Shown one piece after another: positions 1-11,041 of a stretch of DNA of 64,000 bases. The DNA is from Desulfitibacter alkalitolerans DSM 16504. Its GTDB lineage: Bacteria; Bacillota; DSM-16504; Desulfitibacterales; Desulfitibacteraceae. The position numbers and the translations under genes were made by a program. The notes under the pieces are model-generated. The model was not told where the DNA came from and did no database searches. It was given only the letters and a program-made list of their open reading frames with translations. Positions within the stretch are counted from its first letter, which is position 1. Every line of letters starts with the position of its first letter. Where the stretch lies: positions 1 through 64,000 of the forward strand of contig NZ_JHVU01000021.1 in NCBI RefSeq assembly GCF_000620305.1, given 5' to 3'.

Positions 1-243
<243 letters not shown>

Positions 244-273
244 AATCACTAGCCCCACCTTAGACGGCTGCCC

Positions 274-450
274 CTCATTCGGAAGTCGGAAATCGGATGT
301 CGGTTGTCTGTTCAGTTGTCAAGTATCCATTGTCTGCTGTCAGTTCTTGTTGCAATCGGCTTAGCCAATTGCTTCTATTTCTGACCTCGGACTTCTGTCC
401 TCTGACTTCTGTTTAGACTTCTGACTTCTGACCTCTGACCTCCGAACGAG
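274..450 (-). other. insertion in 16S helix 44 tip
   Basis: In the minus-strand RNA the helix 44 strands CTCGTTCGGA (441-450) and TCCGAATGAG (274-283) pair perfectly apart from one G-U. They enclose about 157 nt that replaces the usual short loop. The 5' half is built of GGTCAGA/AGTCAGA-like units. It pairs imperfectly with the 3' half, for example CGGAGGTC with GACTTCCG. The centre has the module AGAAGCAATTGGC, also present in the helix 6 insertion. Whether it is cut out of the mature rRNA cannot be seen. Confidence 0.9.
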
Positions 451-484
451 TTAGCTCACCGGCTTCGGGTGTTGCCAGCTTTCG

Positions 485-536
<52 letters not shown>

Positions 537-647
537 CTGACCTGCGATTACTAGCGATTCCGACTTCATGTAGGCGAGTTTCAGCCTACAATCCGAACTG
601 TGATCGGCTTTTTGGGATTTGCTCCACCTCACGGTCTCGCTGCCCTC

Positions 648-678
<31 letters not shown>

Positions 679-778
679 AGGACATAAGGGGCATGATGAT
701 TTGACGTCATCCCCACCTTCCTCCGGTTTGTCACCGGCAGTCTACTTAGAGTGCCCATCTTATTGCTGGCAACTAAGT

Positions 779-845
<67 letters not shown>

Positions 846-911
846 CCACCTGTCTCTCTGTTTCCGAAGAAAACTCCATATCTCTATGGACGTCAGAGGA
901 TGTCAAGCCCT

Positions 912-1000
<89 letters not shown>

Positions 1001-1076
1001 GCCGTACTCCCCAGGCGGGGTACTTAATGCGTTTGCTGCGGCACTGAAGGGGTCGATACCTCCAACACCTAGTACC

Positions 1077-1135
<59 letters not shown>

Positions 1136-1352
1136 GCCTCAGTGTCAGGGTCAATCCAGAAAGTCGCCTTCGCCACTGGTGTTCCTCCTAATATCTACGC
1201 ATTTCACCGCTACACTAGGAATTCCACTTTCCTCTCTTGCCCTCAAGTCATACAGTTTCAAATGCATGCCCGAAGTTAAGCCCCGGGGTTTCACACCTGA
1301 CTTGTTTGACCACCTACACGCCCTTTACGCCCAGTAATTCCGGACAACGCTT

Positions 1353-1396
<44 letters not shown>

Positions 1397-1527
1397 GCTT
1401 CCTCCTTGGGTACCGTCACCTTATTCCCTATTCAAAAATAAGACTTCTTCCCCATTGACAGAGCTTTACGACCCGAAGGCCTTCTTCACTCACGCGGCGT
1501 TGCTGCGTCAGGGTTTCCCCCATTGCG

Positions 1528-1587
<60 letters not shown>

Positions 1588-1811
1588 CGTCCACCCTCTC
1601 AGGCCGGCTACCCATCGTCGCCTTGGTGAGCCTCTACCTCACCAACTAGCTAATGGGACGCGGGTCCATCCTTTATCGGAAGCTTATTCCAGAGGCCTCC
1701 TTTTCTTACTGTATGATGCCATACTGTAAGCTTATCCGGTATTAGCTCCAGTTTCCCGGAGTTATCCCAGCTTAAAGGGTAGGTTACCCACGCGTTACTC
1801 ACCCGTCCGCC

Positions 1812-1921
1812 ACTGATTGGAAGTCAGTCATCGGAAGTCCGATGTCCGCTCTTGTCTGCAATTGGCTTGCCAATTGCTTCTATTGCAGACTTCTGACCTC
1901 TGACGACTGACCTCCGCTCCG
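1812..1921 (-). other. insertion in 16S helix 6 (V1)
   Basis: Helix 6 is lengthened to about 110 nt where 30-40 nt is usual. Its two arms, about 21 nt each, begin GGAGGTCAGTCG and end GACTGACTTCC in the RNA. They pair at 20 of 21 positions including three G-U pairs. The tip carries GCAATTGG-CAAG-CCAATTGC, an 8-bp hairpin, which competes with an alternative 9-bp pairing GTCTGCAAT/ATTGCAGAC. Similar insertions at V1 are known in Desulfitobacterium and Desulfotomaculum. Confidence 0.9.
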
Positions 1922-2148
1922 TTCGACTTGCATGTGTTAAGCACGCCGCCAGCGTTCGTCCTGAGCCAGGATCAAACTCTCCAGTTATATTTTTTCTAGC
2001 TTAAGTCTTAACCTAAGCTAGTTTTTAACTTTCGTTTGACCTGCTCGTTTTTTGGACTTGTTGTCCTGTTAATTCTTTACTGTTTGTGCCTTACTATATT
2101 ATCTTCATAATTTAGTTTGGCTTTAATATTAACGGGTTTAATTCTATC

Positions 2149-2171
2149 ACTGTTCAATTCTCAAAGATCAT
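2149..2171 (-). promoter_or_regulatory. rRNA leader boxA-like motif
   Basis: On the minus strand the leader reads TGATCTTTGAGAATTGAACAG about 170 nt before the 16S start. It resembles the boxA-type motif of the spacer (80-94) and of other clostridial rrn leaders. It is probably an antitermination (NusB/S10) site; this is inferred from similarity only. Confidence 0.5.
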
Positions 2172-2378
2172 TTTTTTCTTGCTTTTGTCTTTTGTTTCTT
2201 CTTGCTTTTGTCCTGCTTCTTTGTGGCAGGAACTTTATCTTAACACATCTGCTTTAGTTTTGCAACTGGTATGCACTGGAACTTTTCGTTTTTATCTGCT
2301 GTTTTTTGGGTTGTTTCTGTGTTTTGTTTGTTGTTCCAGCTGCACTTCTTTGCTTTACTGCTCCAGACGACAATAGTT

Positions 2379-2407
2379 ATGATAACATCTCTTTTTCTTC
2401 TTGTCAA
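2379..2407 (-). promoter_or_regulatory. rrn promoter (sigma-A)
   Basis: TTGACA (2402-2407) is followed by 17 bp and TATCAT (2379-2384) on the minus strand. The expected start near 2372 gives a leader of about 380 nt before 16S. Upstream (2408-2470) is almost pure A/T with runs of A on the minus strand, as in an rrn UP element. Nothing else in 1990-2490 looks like a gene. Confidence 0.75.
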
Positions 2408-2491
2408 CTGGTTTTTTAATCATATTTTTTAATATTTTTTAATCATATTTCTATTATTCTATATTTAGAAAGTCTTAACTCTAATAAGTAA

Positions 2492-3196
2492 TTAAACCCC
2501 TAAATATGCCTTTCGAACATCTTCACTAGCAGCTAGCTCGCTTGCTGGGCCATCTAGAACTATACGTCCGGTTTCTAAAACATATCCTTGATCGGCAACA
2601 GAAAGCGCCATATGAGCGTTCTGTTCTACTAGCAAAATAGTGGTCCCTTCATCATTTAACTCTTTTATTATAGAAAATATCTCTTGAACAAGTAGTGGAG
2701 CCAATCCCATAGATGGTTCATCTAATAACAGCAGCTTTGGCCTAGACATAAGGGCTCTACCCATGGCCAGCATCTGCTGCTCACCACCACTTAAAGTACC
2801 AGCAATTTGGTTTTTTCTTTCAAATAATCTAGGAAAACGTTCAAACACTTTATTCATATCTTTTTTAATCTCTACCTTGTCTTTGCGCAGATATGCACCA
2901 AGTTCTAAATTCTCATATACTGACATATTGGCAAAGACTCTTCTTCCCTCTAAAACATGGGACATTCCCATCTCCACAATCTTTTCAGCAGGTACACCTG
3001 TAACGTCTTGCCCTTTAAACCATATGCATCCGGATTTAGCCTTAATTAAACCTGATATTGTACGCAATATAGTGGTTTTACCTGCCCCATTAGCCCCAAT
3101 AAGAGTTACTATTTGACCCTCTTTAACCTCCAGGGTAATGCCTTTTATGGCATGGATGACGCCGTAATACACGTTAATATTTTCAATTCTTAACAT
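2492..3196 (-). CDS. livF: branched-chain amino acid ABC transporter ATPase LivF
   Basis: ATP-hydrolysing subunit of a high-affinity leucine/isoleucine/valine importer, acting at the inner face of the membrane. The 234 residues match LivF length. Walker A GANGAGKT (34-41), signature LSGGEQQ (135-141) and Walker B LLLLDEP (155-161) are intact. ATG directly abuts the livG stop (TAAATG), with GAGGAGGT as ribosome site inside the end of livG. It is the last gene of the livK-H-M-G-F set and is followed by the rrn promoter. The substrate is inferred from family and operon; related systems also take urea or other amides. Confidence 0.95.
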   Translation of the reverse strand: MLRIENINVYYGVIHAIKGITLEVKEGQIVTLIGANGAGKTTILRTISGLIKAKSGCIWFKGQDVTGVPAEKIVEMGMSHVLEGRRVFANMSVYENLELGAYLRKDKVEIKKDMNKVFERFPRLFERKNQIAGTLSGGEQQMLAMGRALMSRPKLLLLDEPSMGLAPLLVQEIFSIIKELNDEGTTILLVEQNAHMALSVADQGYVLETGRIVLDGPASELAASEDVRKAYLGV

Positions 3197-3973
3197 TTAG
3201 CTTACCTCCTCCCCCAAATAGGCTTCAATTACCTTTGGATCATTCTTTATTTCATCAGGAGAGCCATGAGCAATAATTCTTCCGTAATCTAAAACATAGA
3301 TACGCTCACATACATTCATTACTAGAGACATATCATGCTCAATGAGTAAGACAGTCAAACTGAATTTTTCTTTGATCCATCTAATCATTTCCATAAGCTG
3401 ATGGGTTTCTTGAGGATTCATTCCCGCAGCAGGTTCATCTAATAAAAGCAGCTTAGGTTTGGTGGCTAGCGCTCTGGTAATTTCCAAGCGGCGCTGTTCG
3501 CCATAGGGCAGGTTTTTAGCATATTCATCCTTTTTATCTTCCAAATTAAATATTTTTAGGAGGTCTATTGCTTTTTGAGTAATCTCCTCCTCTTCCTTTT
3601 TATATTTGGCAGATTGTAGTATGCCTGCGGCCACACCATAGGATACATTCTGATGATATGCAATCTTTACGTTATCAATTACTTTCAAATCCTTAAATAG
3701 GCGGATGTTTTGAAAGGTTCTTGCCATTCCTAACTGGGTAATATTATATGGTTTTTTTCCAACCATGCTTTTGTCTTCAAATAGTATATCTCCTGAAGTA
3801 GGCTCATATACCCCAGTTAACATATTAAATACAGTAGTCTTACCAGCTCCGTTAGGCCCAATAAGTCCTATTAATTCACCGTTATTAATAGTAATTTCAA
3901 AGTCAGAAACTGCATTTAAACCACCAAATTTTTTACAAAGGTTAACTGTCTTTAGTATTGTCAACTTGTTCAC
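3197..3973 (-). CDS. livG: branched-chain amino acid ABC transporter ATPase LivG
   Basis: Second ATPase of the importer, 258 residues. It shows Walker A GPNGAGKT (39-46), signature LPYGEQRR (155-162) and Walker B LLLLDEP, with the LivG-type C-terminus ending in an AYLG motif. The start chosen is GTG at 3973, which overlaps the end of livM by 32 bp; its ribosome site is weak, so translation is probably coupled to livM. The stop abuts livF. Confidence 0.94.
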   Translation of the reverse strand: MNKLTILKTVNLCKKFGGLNAVSDFEITINNGELIGLIGPNGAGKTTVFNMLTGVYEPTSGDILFEDKSMVGKKPYNITQLGMARTFQNIRLFKDLKVIDNVKIAYHQNVSYGVAAGILQSAKYKKEEEEITQKAIDLLKIFNLEDKKDEYAKNLPYGEQRRLEITRALATKPKLLLLDEPAAGMNPQETHQLMEMIRWIKEKFSLTVLLIEHDMSLVMNVCERIYVLDYGRIIAHGSPDEIKNDPKVIEAYLGEEVS

Positions 3974-4943
3974 CTACTTTCTCTGACCGTCCAAGTAATT
4001 TTTTTATCCAGTTCCATAACTTTACAAAGGACTCCGTGCTTAATTCCTTTGTACCTAAAAGACCCTGGGGCCTAAAAATCATAATGCCAATTAACATCAA
4101 AGCATAGATAACCATTCTAAGTTCAGAAAACTGACGCAGAGCCTCAGTCATGGTTGTTAACAGTATTGCCGCGGCAATAGAACCAGTAATACTTCCCAAA
4201 CCACCTAAAACTACCATTAATAATACTTCAACGGAAAACATAAAGGTAAAGGATTGCGGGTGCAGCAAGCGTATTAAGTGAGCAAAAACACCTCCAGCTA
4301 CTCCAGCAAAGAAAGCACCAAAAGTAAATGCCATCACCTTGTATTTTGTTGTATTTATCCCCATGGTTTCTGCAGCAATCTCATCTTCCCTAATGGAAAG
4401 ACACGCCCGCCCGTGAGAAGTATGCATAAAATTAACAATAAATAATACAGTAACAATAGCTACTAAATAGGCCCATAAAAAATTAGTATATCCAGGTATA
4501 CCCCACATACCTGAAGCAGCGCCAACATATTTCCAATTCAAGAATAAGACCCGGATAATTTCTCCAAAGCCCAGGGTAGCAATCGCCAAGTAGTCTCCTC
4601 TTAAACGAAGAGTTGGCAGCCCAATTAGAAACCCAACCATTGCTGCTACAAGGCCTCCAACCAGCAGGGCCAGGAAAAACGTTAAAAAATCAGGCAGCCC
4701 TAGGTTTAATCTGGTCGTAATAATAGCAGAAAAATAAGCACCTACAGCTGCAAAGCCAGCATGTCCTAAAGAAAATTGACCAGTTATACCATTAATCAAA
4801 TTCAAGCTAGTTGCAAGGATAATGAAAATACTCATTAAGGTAAGAACCTGTGCATAATAATTGTTTACTACACCATTCCAAATCAGAACCTGGATTATTA
4901 CCCCAAAAACGACAAATCCCGTGATCACAAGTAGTTTTTTCAT
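3942..4943 (-). CDS. livM: branched-chain amino acid ABC transporter permease LivM
   Basis: Inner-membrane permease, 333 residues, with about ten hydrophobic segments and the family signatures GQFSLGHAGF (near 65) and EDEIAAETMGIN (near 195). An ORF extends upstream to 4979. The ATG at 4943 is preferred because AAGGTG lies 7 nt before it and the protein then starts MKKLLVITGF, just 7 bp after livH. Confidence 0.93.
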   Translation of the reverse strand: MKKLLVITGFVVFGVIIQVLIWNGVVNNYYAQVLTLMSIFIILATSLNLINGITGQFSLGHAGFAAVGAYFSAIITTRLNLGLPDFLTFFLALLVGGLVAAMVGFLIGLPTLRLRGDYLAIATLGFGEIIRVLFLNWKYVGAASGMWGIPGYTNFLWAYLVAIVTVLFIVNFMHTSHGRACLSIREDEIAAETMGINTTKYKVMAFTFGAFFAGVAGGVFAHLIRLLHPQSFTFMFSVEVLLMVVLGGLGSITGSIAAAILLTTMTEALRQFSELRMVIYALMLIGIMIFRPQGLLGTKELSTESFVKLWNWIKKLLGRSEKVGEQVDNTKDS

Positions 4944-4950
4944 AAACACC

Positions 4951-5826
4951 TTACACCTTCTCTCTAACGTTCTTACCAAGAAGTCCTGAGGGTCTTACAA
5001 TTAATATTACTATTAATATGGCAAATGCTACTGCATCCCGATATGTTGAAAATCCTATAGCACTAACTCCTGCTTCTGCCAATCCCAAAATCATGCCCCC
5101 AAGCATGGCTCCCGGAATAATTCCAATTCCTCCAAGAACAGCTGCAACGAAAGCTTTAAGGCCCGGAAGTAATCCCATCATAGGGTGAACTGTACCATAA
5201 TACATTCCAAATAAAACACCAGCTGCGGCAGCTAAAGAGGATCCAATGGCAAAAGTAAATGAAATTGTTTTATCGACACTTATTCCCATTGATCTTGCTG
5301 CATCACGATCAAAGGAAACAGCCCTCATGGCTTTGCCCATCTTAGTCTTGTGGACAATGAATTGCAGTAAAAGCATTAGTGATATTGCAGTAACTAAGAT
5401 GATTAATTGCCTATTGCTAATAGCCACACCAAAAATTTCCCAAGTTTGTACAGGTATACGTGGAAACGCCTTAGGCGTGGCGCCAACTGTATAAATAGTA
5501 AAATTTTGGTAAAATAATGATAAGCCTACAGCTGTCATTAAAGCTGCTATTCTATGAGCGTTACGCAAAGGTTTATAGGCAATTCTTTCCATAACCACTC
5601 CAAGAGTCGCACAGACTGCCATGGCTAAAACCAGTGCTAGAAAAAAAGGCAAACCTAAAACAGTAATTGCAAAAAAGCCCGCTAAGGCTCCAAGCATAAA
5701 AATTTCACCATGGGCAAAATTAATTAATTTAATTATTCCGTAGACCATTGTGTAACCCAAGGCAATTAGTGCATATACACTACCCAAAGAAATTCCATTT
5801 ATTAACTGTTGTAAAATCTCCTCCAC
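4951..5826 (-). CDS. livH: branched-chain amino acid ABC transporter permease LivH
   Basis: Second permease of the importer, 291 residues and strongly hydrophobic. It shows the LivH hallmarks ALGYTMVYGI and NFAHGEIFMLGA near the N-terminus and a G-rich stretch near 235. The start is GTG at 5826 with TAGGAG about 8 nt upstream. It is followed closely by livM and preceded by a hairpin that separates it from livK. Confidence 0.93.
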   Translation of the reverse strand: MEEILQQLINGISLGSVYALIALGYTMVYGIIKLINFAHGEIFMLGALAGFFAITVLGLPFFLALVLAMAVCATLGVVMERIAYKPLRNAHRIAALMTAVGLSLFYQNFTIYTVGATPKAFPRIPVQTWEIFGVAISNRQLIILVTAISLMLLLQFIVHKTKMGKAMRAVSFDRDAARSMGISVDKTISFTFAIGSSLAAAAGVLFGMYYGTVHPMMGLLPGLKAFVAAVLGGIGIIPGAMLGGMILGLAEAGVSAIGFSTYRDAVAFAILIVILIVRPSGLLGKNVREKV

Positions 5827-5973
5827 AGTCTCACTCCTATCTCTATACTTCTATTATTAAAAAGCTGCATAAGTTTCCAAATGCTTTTATATTTCGAGCG
5901 AGAGATCGTTATACATGGTATATTAATACTTGTAAAATTATCTAAATTTGCCCAATACATTCTTAAAGCAGTA

Positions 5974-5999
5974 AAGAGGGGTAAGCTTTTACCCCTCTT
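5974..5999 (-). terminator. hairpin between livK and livH
   Basis: An 11-bp perfect stem (AAGAGGGGTAA with TTACCCCTCTT) has a 4-nt loop and is followed on the minus strand by a short pyrimidine stretch, not a clean T run. It is probably a partial terminator giving more binding protein than permease. Confidence 0.55.
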
Positions 6000-6048
6000 A
6001 TGCATATAAACTTAACAGTTAAGGGAATTCATCAAATTTGTAAAATTT

Positions 6049-7236
6049 TTAGGGATTAACTGTTGTATAGTATACCTGCTGCTGATTCTCAATTTTGATA
6101 ACCACCGCACTCTTAACTGGGTCCCTATTTTCATTTAATTTAATTTGTCCGCTTACACCTACAATTTCAACATCAGCTAATGCATCTCTAATTGCTTGAG
6201 GTTCTGCAGATCCTGCTTTTTCAATTGCTGCTGCAAGCATATATGCAGCATCATAAGCTAAAGCAGCTAGAGCATCTGGCATTTTGTTGTTGTACTTGGC
6301 CTGATAAGCTGCCAAGAAGGATTTAACTTCTGGACTATCTACGTCAGGAGAATAATGATTACTAAAGTAGAAGCCATCAGCCGCATCTCCCGCTAGTTCA
6401 AACATTACAGGAGAATCCCAACCATCTGCGCCAAGGAAAATCACATCTCTGCTAAAACCAACATTGTTCTTTGCCTGGTCTAGAATTAGCCCAGCTGTAT
6501 CATAGTAAGATGGTACCCAAACAACATCCGGATTTGCGTTACGTACAGTTGTTAAAATGGTATTGAAGTCTGTATCCCCACTCATGAAGGACACATTTGC
6601 AACAATTGTCCCACCCTTGCTTTCAAATACTTGTTTAAATACTTCTCCAAGACCTTTGGAGTAGTCACTATTTGCATCGGTCATAATGGCTGCTGTTTTT
6701 GCACCCAGATTATCTAATGCAAAGTTTGCCATTACTGCTCCCTGGAAGGGGTCAATAAAAGCTGCCCTAAAAATAAAGTCTCCTACTTGTGTAACTGCTG
6801 GATTGGTAGATGTGGGTGACAATAAAGGAATTTTTGCTTCCTGAGCAATTGGTGCAGCAGCCAATGAGTTAGAGCTTGCTACTGGACCTAAAATAGCTAC
6901 AACCTTATCCTGGTTTATCAACTTTTGTGCCGCTGTAGCTGAATCTGGCTGCACACTTCTGTTATCTTCAACAATAAACTTTAACTGTTTTCCACCTAGA
7001 ACTCCACCCTTAGCATTAATTTCTTCAAATGCCAATTGTATAGCTTCAACTGATGATTGTCCAAATGTTGCAATGGCTCCGGTTAGTGGAAATATTCCCC
7101 CTATATTGATTGTTTCAACTTCTTGTTTCTCGTTACTTCCACCACTACTGCCACTGTCACTTTTGCCTCCGCATGCTGTTAGCACCAAGCCAAATGCTAA
7201 AAGCAATGCCACTAAAACAACAAAACTTTTCTTCAT
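6049..7236 (-). CDS. livK: branched-chain amino acid-binding lipoprotein LivK
   Basis: Extracytoplasmic solute-binding lipoprotein of the Liv importer, type I periplasmic-binding fold (Peripla_BP_6). It has 395 residues from ATG 7236, with GGAGGAGG upstream; the longer ORF to 7290 lacks a ribosome site. The signal peptide ends in the lipobox LTAC, followed by a G/S-rich linker. FPLTGAIATFG and GPVASSNSLAAAPIAQ are typical of the ligand-binding lobes. It is first in the operon, behind its own strong promoter. A CodY-like sequence (about 7259-7273) has four mismatches to the consensus, too weak to claim. Confidence 0.94.
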   Translation of the reverse strand: MKKSFVVLVALLLAFGLVLTACGGKSDSGSSGGSNEKQEVETINIGGIFPLTGAIATFGQSSVEAIQLAFEEINAKGGVLGGKQLKFIVEDNRSVQPDSATAAQKLINQDKVVAILGPVASSNSLAAAPIAQEAKIPLLSPTSTNPAVTQVGDFIFRAAFIDPFQGAVMANFALDNLGAKTAAIMTDANSDYSKGLGEVFKQVFESKGGTIVANVSFMSGDTDFNTILTTVRNANPDVVWVPSYYDTAGLILDQAKNNVGFSRDVIFLGADGWDSPVMFELAGDAADGFYFSNHYSPDVDSPEVKSFLAAYQAKYNNKMPDALAALAYDAAYMLAAAIEKAGSAEPQAIRDALADVEIVGVSGQIKLNENRDPVKSAVVIKIENQQQVYYTTVNP

Positions 7237-7382
7237 AAATAATCCTCCTCCAAGATAATTTCTGAATTTTTGCTCTTTAATGCCTAACAAAATATATAGC
7301 TACTTATGTTTAGCAACCGCAGTAATTTCAACGACTAAATTTATGTAGGTTCTTGAATTACACTAAACTAAGCCTAGTTTTG

Positions 7383-7411
7383 ATAATATATTCATTTATT
7401 CAAGATGTCAA
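7383..7411 (-). promoter_or_regulatory. livK operon promoter
   Basis: TTGACA (7406-7411), 17-bp spacer and TATTAT (7383-7388) on the minus strand. The expected start near 7375 leaves a 139-nt leader to livK. Confidence 0.75.
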
Positions 7412-7462
7412 TAATTTTGTTTTAACATTTTGACATTTTAATAGTTATTAAATTAAAAAGCC

Positions 7463-7494
7463 AAAGCAGCTGCCTGATAAAAGGGAGCTGCTTT
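7463..7494 (-). terminator. lysS terminator
   Basis: Nine-bp stem AAAGCAGCT/AGCTGCTTT followed on the minus strand by GGCTTTTTAATTT. It lies directly after lysS and before the livK promoter. Confidence 0.8.
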
Positions 7495-7515
7495 AAAGCT
7501 AGTGAATACTTACTG

Positions 7516-9087
<1,572 letters not shown>

Positions 9088-9180
9088 CTATATTGCCCAT
9101 TTTAAAAATGGTACAATACACCTTTAGCTTATTCAGCCATGACCATCCAGCCCTATGACAGTTATAGAACAAAATAAATC

Positions 9181-9208
9181 AGGACTAACGATAGAAAACC
9201 GCAGTCCT
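9181..9208 (-). terminator. possible greA terminator
   Basis: Six-bp stem AGGACT/AGTCCT with a long loop, followed on the minus strand by GATTTATTTTGTT. It is 20 bp after greA. The stem is short, so the call is tentative. Confidence 0.45.
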
Positions 9209-9228
9209 GTTAACTTATGGCATTAAAC

Positions 9229-9705
9229 TTACTTGGAGATTTGCATAATCTCATATTTTAAAGTTCCTACAGGAACATTTACTTCTACAATAGAGCCACT
9301 CTTTTGTCCAATGATTGCTTTTCCAACAGGAGATTCATTTGATATTTTTGAATTCAATGGATCTGCCTCCATAGAGCCAACAATAACATATTCAAACTCA
9401 TCACCTGATTCCAGGTCCTTTAATTTTACTCTGGACCCTACACTGACTGCTTTTGTGTCAACTGCATCATTGTCAATAAGTTTAGCATTTCTAAGTTTTT
9501 TCTCCAAAGTCAGTATTCTGCCCTCAATAAATGCCTGTTCATGCTTGGCATCTTCATATTCTGAGTTCTCACTAATATCCCCAAACTCTCTTGCCTGTTT
9601 TATCCTCTCTGCTACTTCTTGTCTTTTCACTGTTTTAAGGTAAACTAATTCCTCCTCTAGCTTTTTAAGACCTTCAACAGTTAAAATTACATCTTTTGTA
9701 GACAT
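9229..9705 (-). CDS. greA: transcription elongation factor GreA
   Basis: Rescues backtracked RNA polymerase by stimulating transcript cleavage. The 158 residues are the typical length. There is an N-terminal antiparallel coiled coil (about 1-75) with [19 protein letters not shown], whose acidic residues belong at the tip, then a C-terminal FKBP-like domain with [17 protein letters not shown] 9705 follows AAAGGAG. Confidence 0.97.
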   Translation of the reverse strand: MSTKDVILTVEGLKKLEEELVYLKTVKRQEVAERIKQAREFGDISENSEYEDAKHEQAFIEGRILTLEKKLRNAKLIDNDAVDTKAVSVGSRVKLKDLESGDEFEYVIVGSMEADPLNSKISNESPVGKAIIGQKSGSIVEVNVPVGTLKYEIMQISK

Positions 9706-9825
9706 GCTTAACTCTCCTTTTTAGTCATATCAAACAAAGTAATGCTACAATAATAGTATTTATTATATCTATATTCACCCATTAAAATTACTATTAAAGT
9801 ATAAAACCCCCTAATTATTATAACA

Positions 9826-9860
9826 ACAAGCACTGTTATTAAAAAAATAACAGTGCTTGT
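9826..9860 (-). terminator. strong hairpin after the dehydrogenase trio
   Basis: Fifteen-bp perfect stem ACAAGCACTGTTATT/AATAACAGTGCTTGT with a 5-nt loop between greA and the gene ending at 9947. The T run is in the loop and the downstream tract is only AT-rich. It closes the operon 12518-9947. Confidence 0.7.
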
Positions 9861-9946
9861 GCTCTTTCTTTATGGCTATTATAAAGACCTTCCTAATATT
9901 TGTCAAGGAAAGTATTCAGTATTATTTGTCTAATTTCTCTTAAAAT

Positions 9947-11041
9947 TTATCCTTGGATAGCTTTTTTTGTATTCTGTTTAGTGAAATATCTTACCCTATC
10001 AATGATTTCAGGCTTAACTATTTTTTCAAAACTCCTGAACCCAGCTAGTTTAAACCCATGTTTTTTACCTAATTTATGTATCTCATCTACTTGCTTGATT
10101 GTTATTTCTCTTCCCAGGGTATATGATGTCCATTTTTTTTCTAAAGCTAGTATCATTGTCTCAGCCATACAAGCTAGTGCTAATTTTGGTGGATAGCCAA
10201 AGTTTAGATTAAAATCAACATCTCCTGGAACCTCAACTAATCCACCTTCAATAATAAGCACATCATCTCTAAGTTCTGCAACCTTTTTGGATACATCCCT
10301 CGGTCTTGCCACATCACAAACAAGTGCACCTGGTTTTAAGTCCTCAGGATTAATTACACAGTCTACTGAAGAGGTAACAGTTATTATTATATCAGCCGTT
10401 TTTATTGCTTGTTCTGATCGGTTAGATATTTTTACTGCCAGGCCTGTTTCTCTTAAAATCTTTGCTGATAGTCTCTCTAACTTTTTTACGTCTCGTGAAA
10501 CCAGGGTCAAATAACCACATTTTCTGGCCATCATCTGTGCACAAACGTTTCCAATTGAGCCGTTGGCTCCAATTATTAAAACCTCAGCTCCTCTAATATC
10601 TATGCCTAACATTTCTGCAGCCTTTTCTGTTCCTTCCATGGCAGTTGCTATTGTATAGCTGTTGCCAGTAGTAACAGGAAGCTTCAAGTTTTGCGCTACT
10701 GTATATCCTGCGTCTCCTACAACAGAAGTCATTGCTCCTAAGCCTAAAATTCTAGCACCTAACTTTTCCGCGATTTTACCTGTTCGAATTATTTTATCTA
10801 TAACTACATCAGTAGGCAGTTCAACCATTTGTTTGCTAGTTAGGGTGCATCCAAGAAAGTTTCCTAAAACCTCGGTATCATCATATATGGATTTTATACC
10901 TGTTATTTCTGAAGTCTTTATAGGTGGCATATGGTAAATTATTTTATCAAGTAATCTGTCCGGAAGCCGTTTAAGGAAAGAAAATTTTCTTGCTATATCT
11001 GAACTATCAATTGGGTGTATCATAAATGCAAACCTATCCAT
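9947..11041 (-). CDS. acyl-ACP reductase-like / COG5322-type dehydrogenase
   Basis: NAD(P)-dependent Rossmann-fold protein of 364 residues. A nucleotide-binding segment LIIGANGSIGNVCAQMM lies near 155. The preceding TTGNSYTIATAMEG and GLGAMTSVV resemble the cyanobacterial long-chain acyl-ACP reductase (TTGN, ALGGFSS), whose relatives are often annotated as predicted amino-acid or shikimate-type dehydrogenases. The substrate is not known for the clostridial branch. The start ATG 11041 follows AGGAGG by 6 nt and overlaps the preceding gene by 8 bp, so the pair is translationally coupled. The longer ORF to 11074 is not needed. Confidence 0.75.
   Translation of the reverse strand: MDRFAFMIHPIDSSDIARKFSFLKRLPDRLLDKIIYHMPPIKTSEITGIKSIYDDTEVLGNFLGCTLTSKQMVELPTDVVIDKIIRTGKIAEKLGARILGLGAMTSVVGDAGYTVAQNLKLPVTTGNSYTIATAMEGTEKAAEMLGIDIRGAEVLIIGANGSIGNVCAQMMARKCGYLTLVSRDVKKLERLSAKILRETGLAVKISNRSEQAIKTADIIITVTSSVDCVINPEDLKPGALVCDVARPRDVSKKVAELRDDVLIIEGGLVEVPGDVDFNLNFGYPPKLALACMAETMILALEKKWTSYTLGREITIKQVDEIHKLGKKHGFKLAGFRSFEKIVKPEIIDRVRYFTKQNTKKAIQG

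Noticed and set aside
2179-2376. 65-codon plus-strand ORF
   Set aside because: Low-complexity T-rich translation in the rRNA leader, no ribosome site, antisense to the rrn transcript.
7259-7273. CodY box before livK
   Set aside because: Four mismatches to the 15-bp consensus in AT-rich DNA; not distinguishable from chance.
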